A stretch of 12,049 bases of DNA from Bacillota bacterium (GTDB lineage Bacteria > Bacillota > Sulfobacillia > Sulfobacillales > Sulfobacillaceae), in assembly GCA_021820675.1 (NCBI GenBank), contig JAKADI010000014.1, positions 1-12,049 on the forward strand. The letters run 5' to 3'. Of this stretch, positions 6,400 to 12,049 are shown one piece after another. Position 1 is the stretch's first letter. Each line of letters starts with the position of its first letter. The notes below the pieces were generated by a model. The model had not been told where the DNA came from. It saw only the letters and a program-made list of their open reading frames with translations, and did no database searches. The position numbers and the translations under genes are program-made.

Positions 6400-8232
6400 G
6401 TGCAACCCATCTGTCACTTTACCGTTAGCTTTTTAGAGCCCGGAAGCCATGTCTATCATATGACTTTGGATATTGACCACTTGCCGTCAGGCCGCCATGA
6501 ACTGTCGTTGCCGGTATGGACACCCGGTGCCTATAAAGTCGCAGACTGCTCCCGGCATCTCTTTGATCTATCGGCCACTTCAGGCCCCCAGGCACTGGAA
6601 GTGGTCCATGTCGCCAAAAATCGGTGGTTATTAGAAACGACCATGGAAGGGCCGGTGCAGATTCGCTATAACGTCTATGCTTTCGAATTCGGGGTGTCCA
6701 CGTCCCACTTGGACCAAAGCCACGCCTACTTTAATGGAGCCCAATTATTTCTCCTCACTGATGATTACAAAGACATTCCGTACTATCTGACTCTGGAAAA
6801 GCCACCAGCCTGGGAAGTCTCTACCGGTCTCGACCTCGACAACACCGGCCGCGGACAATATCAGGCTCCAGACTATGATGTTTTGATTGACAGCCCGTTT
6901 GAGGTGGGCACACAAAGCATCAGCACGTTTGAAGTGGATGATAAGAAGCATACTCTCGCCGTCTATGGCCACGGCAATGAAAATCTCGCTCAACTAACCC
7001 ATGACGCCGAGCAAATTGTTCGAGCCCAAAAACAGATTTTCGGCTCTCTGCCCTACGAACATTACACCTTCATCCTGCATTTATCGGACAAGCCGACTGG
7101 GGGGTTGGAACACCTCAATTCCACGACTTGCGGTGTCGAGCGCTTTATGTTCCGGCCCTGGAAAAATTATAAACGGGTACTAGGCCTATTATCCCACGAA
7201 TTCTTCCATCTCTGGAATGTCAAACGGATTCATCCCGATATGCTCGGCCCATTTGACTACAATAAAGAAGTCTATACGCGTCTGCTTTGGGCGATGGAAG
7301 GGTTTACTGATTACTATGCCTATTTGACCTTAAGGCGTTCTAACCTTTACTCTGTCCAAGACTATCTCACGACTTTAAGCAAAAAACTGGTCGACTATGA
7401 AAAGCGCCCCGGCCGGTTTGTTCAGTCGTTAGCCGAATCTAGCCTCGACACCTGGATTAAGCTCTACAATCCCGATGAAGATTCCGTTAATCGCACGATT
7501 TCCTATTACCTCAAAGGCGAGTTGGTAGGAACCTGTTTAGACCTTGAGATACGCCGGCGCACCAAGAATCAGGCGTCCTTAGACGATGTGTTGCGAAAAC
7601 TCTATGAACGGTATGGAAGCCGGGGTTTAGGGTTCCCCGAGTCGGTCTACCAAGACACGGTTGAGGAAGTGGGAAACAGCTCATTCCAAGACTTTTTCGA
7701 CCATTATATTAACGGCACCCGCCCGATTCCCATTGACGAAGCATTATTAAGCGCAGGCTTGCGCATTGAAAGGCAATATAAGCGTCTACCCGAAGACGAT
7801 GACGAGAACACGGCGGAGACCCCACAAACCAGTCAAGTGCCTTATCCCTGGCTGGGAATCGACACCAAAGTCGTAGACGGTCACCGGATCGTGATCACTC
7901 AAACATATACCTCCGGCCCAGCGGCAACCTTGCTAAATGCCGGGGATCAACTCATCGCCCTTAACGATTACCAATTACATCAACCCAAGGACCTCAAACA
8001 CCGCTTGCAGTATGATCAGCAAGTCGGTGACACCGTTACGCTCACTTTCTTCCGGCAAGGGCGATTACACACATTGCCGGTCGTCTTAGCGCCTCAACCC
8101 TTTGACAAAGTGGGAATCCGCCCCTGTGAAGACAGCAACCCGCTGCAAAGGCACATTTTTGAAAGCTGGCTCAATGCCTCCTGGAACGACCACTTTACCT
8201 CAGGTGATGACGCCTGGAACCAAACGGAATGA
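6400..8232 (+). CDS. M61-family metallopeptidase (glycyl aminopeptidase-like) with C-terminal PDZ domain
   Basis: A 610-residue zinc peptidase. The frame is open back to ATG 6337, but AAGGAGG at 6387-6393 sits six bases before GTG 6400-6402, which starts the protein at the conserved N-terminal beta region. The M61 signature is present: GGLEHLNSTT (about 235-244), then SHEFFHLWNVKRIHP (265-279) with zinc ligands His266 and His270 and catalytic Glu267, and the downstream ligand Glu300 in AMEGFTDYY. A PDZ domain (about 482-565) begins PYPWLGIDTK and includes NAGDQLIALND. No signal peptide or membrane segment is visible, so a cytosolic location is likely. M61 enzymes remove N-terminal glycine or alanine from peptides. 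It is 158 bases downstream of the aminotransferase gene, and its link to glycan synthesis is unclear. An alternative, TTG at 6397, would add one residue. Confidence 0.93.
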   Translation: MQPICHFTVSFLEPGSHVYHMTLDIDHLPSGRHELSLPVWTPGAYKVADCSRHLFDLSATSGPQALEVVHVAKNRWLLETTMEGPVQIRYNVYAFEFGVSTSHLDQSHAYFNGAQLFLLTDDYKDIPYYLTLEKPPAWEVSTGLDLDNTGRGQYQAPDYDVLIDSPFEVGTQSISTFEVDDKKHTLAVYGHGNENLAQLTHDAEQIVRAQKQIFGSLPYEHYTFILHLSDKPTGGLEHLNSTTCGVERFMFRPWKNYKRVLGLLSHEFFHLWNVKRIHPDMLGPFDYNKEVYTRLLWAMEGFTDYYAYLTLRRSNLYSVQDYLTTLSKKLVDYEKRPGRFVQSLAESSLDTWIKLYNPDEDSVNRTISYYLKGELVGTCLDLEIRRRTKNQASLDDVLRKLYERYGSRGLGFPESVYQDTVEEVGNSSFQDFFDHYINGTRPIPIDEALLSAGLRIERQYKRLPEDDDENTAETPQTSQVPYPWLGIDTKVVDGHRIVITQTYTSGPAATLLNAGDQLIALNDYQLHQPKDLKHRLQYDQQVGDTVTLTFFRQGRLHTLPVVLAPQPFDKVGIRPCEDSNPLQRHIFESWLNASWNDHFTSGDDAWNQTE

Positions 8233-8285
8233 CAGGAATTCCAAAAATCCCGTCAAAAATATCGCACCATCTCTCGAGGATATGA

Positions 8286-8316
8286 ATCTCTCCCGCCACC
8301 CGGGGGCGGGAGAGAT
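8286..8316 (+). terminator. 12-bp GC-rich stem-loop between the M61 and glycosyltransferase genes (terminator-like, no U-run)
   Basis: atctctcccgcc (8286-8297) and ggcgggagagat (8305-8316) are perfect reverse complements with a 7-base loop. The strength matches an intrinsic terminator, but the following bases are cgtaatagg, without a T-run on the plus strand; the minus strand also lacks one. It ends 20 bases before the ATG of the next gene and close to its AGGGGG ribosome binding site. It may reduce read-through, protect the 3' end of the M61 message, or modulate translation of the glycosyltransferase. Confidence 0.45.
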
Positions 8317-8336
8317 CGTAATAGGGGGAATCATCA

Positions 8337-9458
8337 ATGCGTGTCCTTATGATTTCGAAAGCCTGTGTGAGTCAAAGTTACCGGACCAAAGTCGAATATC
8401 TTAACCGCATGGATCGGGATATCGAGGTCGGATTGGTGGTGCCGCCCAGTTGGGGACCATTACCCTTTGAACCGCGTGACACGGATCATACCTACCCGTT
8501 GTTTCTCACGCCAGTCGTTCTAGGTGGCCGTAATCATTTTCATTTTTACCCGGAATTGAACGCGATAATCCGGCGCTATCAACCGGATCTGTTGCATATC
8601 GACGAAGAACACTATAGCACCGTAACCTACCAGGCAACGCGCATCGCCAAAAGACTGGCCATTCCCTCAATATTTTTCACTTGGCAAAATATCTACAAAC
8701 AATACCCGTGGCCGTTTTCTGCGATGGAACGGCACGTATTCGATCAAGTGCAAGGGGCTATCGCCGGAAATCAAGAAGCCCAAGACGTTTTGTGCCAAAA
8801 GGGTTTTCGCAAACCCATTTGGATCATTCCTCAATTTGGCACCGATACCCAGCTCTACCAACCGCAGGATAAAAACGCGGCGAAAGCGGCATGGGGCGTG
8901 TCACAAAAGTTCGTCATCGGTTATGTCGGCCGCCTCATCAACGAGAAAGGGCTGGGAGACTTGTGGCAAGCCGCAGCCGCTTTGTTGTCCAAACACACCG
9001 ATGCCGTGTTGCTACTGGCCGGGTCGGGGCCTTTGGCCAACGTTCTGCAACAAAACGCGCGATCGTCAGGACTAAGCCCTCAGCTGCACGTCATCCCCTG
9101 GGTTAAAACTCAGGCTATGCCCGAGATTATGAACGCGCTAGACGTATTGGTTTTGCCTTCCCGCACAACTGCCAGTTGGAAAGAACAATTCGGGCGCGTG
9201 TTAACCGAAGCCATGGCCGCAGAAGTGGCCGTCGTGGGTTCCGATAGCGGAGAGATCCCTTATGTCATCGGGAAAGCCGGACTCGTCGTGCCTGAAGGTT
9301 CTCCCACAGCTCTATTCAAAGCTCTAGAGTCGCTGTATGATAATGCAGGATTGCGTTTCACATTGGGACAAGCTGGACGCCAGCGCGTCCTCGGCCATTA
9401 TTCCCAGGACGTTGTCGCCCAAGAAACGTTAAAAGTTTACCACAGTCTTCGGACGTAA
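8337..9458 (+). CDS. GT4-type (GT-B fold) glycosyltransferase
   Basis: A 373-residue retaining glycosyltransferase of the common cell-surface polysaccharide class. The start ATG 8337-8339 has AGGGGG upstream, on the downstream side of a strong hairpin. The N-terminal acceptor half contains YQPDLLHIDEE (81-91) and FFTWQN (113-118). The C-terminal donor half opens with KFVIGYVGRLINEKG (191-205; Arg199 and Lys204 would hold the donor pyrophosphate), then LLLAGSGPL (225-233), and the EX7E motif EQFGRVLTE (Glu283 and Glu291) followed by AVVGSDSGEIPYVIG (298-312) and GLVVPEG. No membrane helix is visible; it would act on the inner face of the membrane. It stands 45 bases before the UDP-glucose dehydrogenase gene, so glucuronate or xylose transfer is plausible, though donor and acceptor cannot be read from sequence. 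Confidence 0.92.
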   Translation: MRVLMISKACVSQSYRTKVEYLNRMDRDIEVGLVVPPSWGPLPFEPRDTDHTYPLFLTPVVLGGRNHFHFYPELNAIIRRYQPDLLHIDEEHYSTVTYQATRIAKRLAIPSIFFTWQNIYKQYPWPFSAMERHVFDQVQGAIAGNQEAQDVLCQKGFRKPIWIIPQFGTDTQLYQPQDKNAAKAAWGVSQKFVIGYVGRLINEKGLGDLWQAAAALLSKHTDAVLLLAGSGPLANVLQQNARSSGLSPQLHVIPWVKTQAMPEIMNALDVLVLPSRTTASWKEQFGRVLTEAMAAEVAVVGSDSGEIPYVIGKAGLVVPEGSPTALFKALESLYDNAGLRFTLGQAGRQRVLGHYSQDVVAQETLKVYHSLRT

Positions 9459-9503
9459 CCGGATTGCGGATTAAAAATGCACAGGAATAGGGATGGAAAA
9501 TCA

Positions 9504-10880
9504 ATGAATGTTGTTGTTTTTGGTGCGGGATATGTGGGTCTTGTCACCGGGGCTGTCCTGGCCGACTTAGGGCATCAGGTTACCCTCATCGACGTAAACC
9601 GTGCCAAAGTGGACCGGATTAACCGGGCTGAGGCTCCGATTTTCGAATTTGGATTGGAATCCCTGCTACAACGGGTGCGAAACAGCCACAAACTGGAGGC
9701 CACATCTAACCCGTCACCCGCGGTTTCGGAGGCCGAAATTATATTTATTGCCGTGGGAACACCGCCGCAGGAGGACGGGTCTCCTAATCTGGACTACGTT
9801 CACCAAGCTGCTGTCACCACCGGACAACACGTGAATGCCGATCGGAAATACGTGATCGTCAATAAAGCGACGGTCCCCATTGGATCCGCCAATTTAGTCG
9901 AAATGTGGATTGATGACGGTTTTAGGCAAAGATGGGGTGAATCGCCCACATCAGACGTGTTTACCGTTGCCTCCAACCCGGAATTCTTGCGGGAGGGCAG
10001 TGCCATTCATGACACCCTTTACCCTGATCGCATTGTGCTAGGATCCGACCATACCTGGGCACTCGAGCGTCTTGCACAACTATATCGGCCTATATTAGAC
10101 CAAAATTTCGATCCTCCCAGCGGGCTTCCCCGGCCCTCATCAATCACCAAGATTCCTTTAATCACCACCGACCAGTTATCGGCAGAAATGATCAAGTATG
10201 CGGCCAATGCATTTTTATCAACCAAAATATCCTTCGCCAACGAAGTGGCGAATATTTGTGAGCGGGTTGGAGCCGATATTACCACTGTCATGTCGGGCAT
10301 TGGTCTGGACACACGGATTGGATCCAAGTTTCTCAATGCCGGTATTGGGTGGGGCGGCAGTTGTTTTGGCAAGGATTTGGATGCCCTCATTTATACCGCT
10401 TTGGAATACGGCTATCAGCCGCAACTGTTAGAATCCACACGCCAAGTCAATTCGCAGCAGCGAAGGAGCGTCATCAAACGGCTCCAAGAAGAACTTAAGC
10501 CGGTCAAGGGCCGCCGTATTGCCATCTGGGGTCTGGCATTCAAGCCGGGCACTGATGATTTACGCGACGCCCCAGCCCTAAGCGTCATTCAAGATTTGCT
10601 GCATCTCAATGCCCGGGTCACCGTCTATGACCCGGTGGCCATGGACAACATGCAGCAGCAATACCCCAATTGGGATATCCGCTACGCCTCAAGCGCGCTA
10701 CAAGCCATCCAGGGAGCTCATGCATTGTTGATTATGACCGAATGGGATATGTTTCGCCAATTCTCACTGGAAGAGATTGTCGGGCGGTTAGAGATGCCGA
10801 TCATTATCGACGGCCGCAATATTTTTGACCCGGAAGAAGCCAAGCGGTTGTCGATTCACTACCGCGGTATCGGCCGCTAA
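9504..10880 (+). CDS. ugd: UDP-glucose 6-dehydrogenase
   Basis: A 458-residue enzyme that oxidises UDP-glucose to UDP-glucuronate with two NAD+. I chose ATG 9504, which has AGGGATGG about seven bases before it and gives the typical start MNVVVFGAGYVG; the longer frame from 9477 adds nine unconserved residues. The NAD-binding GAGYVG lies at residues 7-12, with Asp30 at the end of the second strand. VGTPPQEDGS (84-93) and SNPEFLREGSA (157-167) are family blocks. The catalytic cysteine is Cys287 in GIGWGGSCFGKDL (280-292), with Lys231 in EMIKYAANAFLSTK and Asp291 nearby. It ends with a typical C-terminal UDP-binding domain (GLAFKPGTDDLRDAP and TEWDMF are visible). All catalytic residues are present. 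It feeds the UDP-glucuronate decarboxylase encoded immediately downstream. Confidence 0.95.
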   Translation: MNVVVFGAGYVGLVTGAVLADLGHQVTLIDVNRAKVDRINRAEAPIFEFGLESLLQRVRNSHKLEATSNPSPAVSEAEIIFIAVGTPPQEDGSPNLDYVHQAAVTTGQHVNADRKYVIVNKATVPIGSANLVEMWIDDGFRQRWGESPTSDVFTVASNPEFLREGSAIHDTLYPDRIVLGSDHTWALERLAQLYRPILDQNFDPPSGLPRPSSITKIPLITTDQLSAEMIKYAANAFLSTKISFANEVANICERVGADITTVMSGIGLDTRIGSKFLNAGIGWGGSCFGKDLDALIYTALEYGYQPQLLESTRQVNSQQRRSVIKRLQEELKPVKGRRIAIWGLAFKPGTDDLRDAPALSVIQDLLHLNARVTVYDPVAMDNMQQQYPNWDIRYASSALQAIQGAHALLIMTEWDMFRQFSLEEIVGRLEMPIIIDGRNIFDPEEAKRLSIHYRGIGR

Positions 10881-10927
10881 GATCCTCCAAGGAGCGATTG
10901 GGGGAAGCAAATAAGGGAGGGTTGGCA

Positions 10928-11887
10928 ATGGATAAAACTGCCATTATTACGGGAGCTGCCGGCTTTATCGGCAGTCACCTGGTCGACAAACTCGTCGAAA
11001 ACCAATACTATGTGCTCGCAATCGATAACCTGGCCACAGGCACATGGGACAACTTGCGGCAGCACACCTCAGCACAAGTTCGGCGATTGACCTGGGATAT
11101 TACCGAGACTCCGGATGATGACACCTTAATGATTCAAAATGCCGATGTGGTCGTACATCTGGCTTCGGCTGCTTCCCCGGTCCATTATCGCCGCCTGGCC
11201 ATCGAGACCTTGCGCGTGAATTCCCTCGGCACCGAAACGGCTCTCCAGCTGGCCCGGAAATTTCAGGCCCGCTTCGTGCTGGCTTCGACCTCGGAGGTCT
11301 ATGGCGACCCCCAAGTCACCCCGCAGAGTGAAACATATTGGGGCCACGTCAACCCACACGGCGAGCGGGCCTGCTACGACGAAGGGAAACGTTACGCTGA
11401 AGCGATGACGATGGAATATCATCGCCAATTCGACCTCGATGTGCGCATCCTACGGTTTTTTAACTGCTACGGGCCGCGCATGCAAGCCGAAGATGGGCGG
11501 GTAGTTCCCAACTTCGTCCGGCAGGCTCTTTTGGGCAGACCATTAACGGTGTACGGGAATGGACAGCAAACCCGGAGCTTTTGTTATGTATCTGATGAAG
11601 TCGAAGGCATTTATCAAGCCATTGTTCGCCGCGGATTATCCGGTGAAGTCTTTAACATTGGCAACCCGGAGGAACGGTCCATTTTGAATTTTGCCGAAGT
11701 CGTGGCACAAATAGCCGGTGTTCCTCTTCGCACAACTTTTCATCCCTTACCGGTGGATGATCCAACCAACCGCTGCCCCAATATTGACAAAGCACGAAAA
11801 TATCTCGGCTGGCATCCCCAGATTTCTTTAGAAGACGGACTCCAAAAGACCTTTGACTATTTCCGGGACCCTTCCCCCCGTAACTAA
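10928..11887 (+). CDS. uxs: UDP-glucuronate decarboxylase (UDP-xylose synthase)
   Basis: A 319-residue short-chain dehydrogenase/reductase-type enzyme that converts UDP-glucuronate to UDP-xylose. ATG 10928 is preceded by AGGGAGGG (10914-10921) at six bases; an upstream in-frame TTG (10898) has its ribosome binding site too close. The NAD-binding motif GAAGFIG is at residues 9-15, and VHLAS at 76-80. TSEVYG (121-126) carries Glu123, and ACYDEGKRYAE (148-158) supplies Tyr150 and Lys154. RFFNCYGPRM (176-185) and QTRSFCYVSD (214-223) follow. CYDEGKR is characteristic of UXS rather than of UDP-glucose epimerases, and Arg282 in DDPTNRCPNI corresponds to the conserved decarboxylase arginine. An epimerase/dehydratase role is possible but less likely given the dehydrogenase gene just upstream (47-base gap). 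Confidence 0.9.
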   Translation: MDKTAIITGAAGFIGSHLVDKLVENQYYVLAIDNLATGTWDNLRQHTSAQVRRLTWDITETPDDDTLMIQNADVVVHLASAASPVHYRRLAIETLRVNSLGTETALQLARKFQARFVLASTSEVYGDPQVTPQSETYWGHVNPHGERACYDEGKRYAEAMTMEYHRQFDLDVRILRFFNCYGPRMQAEDGRVVPNFVRQALLGRPLTVYGNGQQTRSFCYVSDEVEGIYQAIVRRGLSGEVFNIGNPEERSILNFAEVVAQIAGVPLRTTFHPLPVDDPTNRCPNIDKARKYLGWHPQISLEDGLQKTFDYFRDPSPRN

Positions 11888-11983
11888 GGGCCAATATCAA
11901 TTCCTCTAAAGGGCTCTACCGTGGACTACCAAGTGGGCAGGATCACTCAGACTCGATGCGGAAGATCTGGCCGCTCCTAACCT

Positions 11984-12010
11984 AAAAAAAGCCCGCCGGG
12001 ACCGGCGGGC
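11984..12010 (-). terminator. Rho-independent terminator for a convergent minus-strand gene
   Basis: gcccgccgg (11991-11999) and ccggcgggc (12002-12010) form a perfect 9-bp stem (tightest loop two bases; a 4-base loop is more realistic). On the minus strand it is followed by seven T residues (A-run 11984-11990), the classical form. On the plus strand it is followed only by aaat, so it is oriented for transcription coming from the right. It may also slow plus-strand transcripts leaving the decarboxylase gene, which ends 96 bases before it. Confidence 0.85.
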
Positions 12011-12049
12011 AAATCAGGCTGTCGTGGGAATTTAGGCGCTTGGAGACAT

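Overview
The window looks like a chromosomal region of a moderately GC-rich, probably Gram-positive bacterium. Shine-Dalgarno sites are strong (AAGGAGG, AGGGAGGG), GTG starts occur, and the aminotransferase resembles Bacillus MtnE. A Sulfobacillus-like Firmicute would fit, but this is an impression and not something the sequence proves.

Left part (1-2543, all minus strand): the start of an ABC transporter ATPase, its ABC-2 type permease (polysaccharide/teichoic-acid exporter class), and upstream of them a DUF2079 polytopic membrane protein. Next, on the same strand (2862-3613), is a compact two-gene module: a HEPN-fold HI0074-like protein with an RX4HXY motif and a small MNT-type nucleotidyltransferase. 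This is the arrangement of a HepT/MntA (type VII) toxin-antitoxin pair. A perfect inverted repeat sits at its 5' end.

Centre (3614-5083): about 1.47 kb with no intact gene. It contains a plus-strand gene remnant (about 3996-4433) in which two copies of a 32-residue repeat lie in different reading frames, separated by a TA dinucleotide run.

Right part (5084-11887, all plus strand): an MtnE-like aminotransferase with a good promoter, an M61-family PDZ metallopeptidase, a GT4-type glycosyltransferase, UDP-glucose 6-dehydrogenase and UDP-glucuronate decarboxylase. The last two convert UDP-glucose to UDP-glucuronate and then UDP-xylose. With the glycosyltransferase and the divergent exporter they suggest a surface-glycan locus that uses uronic acid and/or pentose. 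The window closes with a strong terminator oriented to the minus strand, which implies a convergent gene just beyond the right edge.

Starts were moved inward from the longest possible frame where a clear ribosome binding site decided it: permease to 1046, M61 to GTG 6400, UDP-glucose dehydrogenase to 9504, decarboxylase to 10928. I found no CRISPR array, tRNA, rRNA or intact insertion sequence. The most unusual items are the decayed repeat gene, the possible operator of the toxin-antitoxin module, and the structured non-coding segments at 6243-6329 and 8286-8316. I cannot claim a wholly new system from this sequence.
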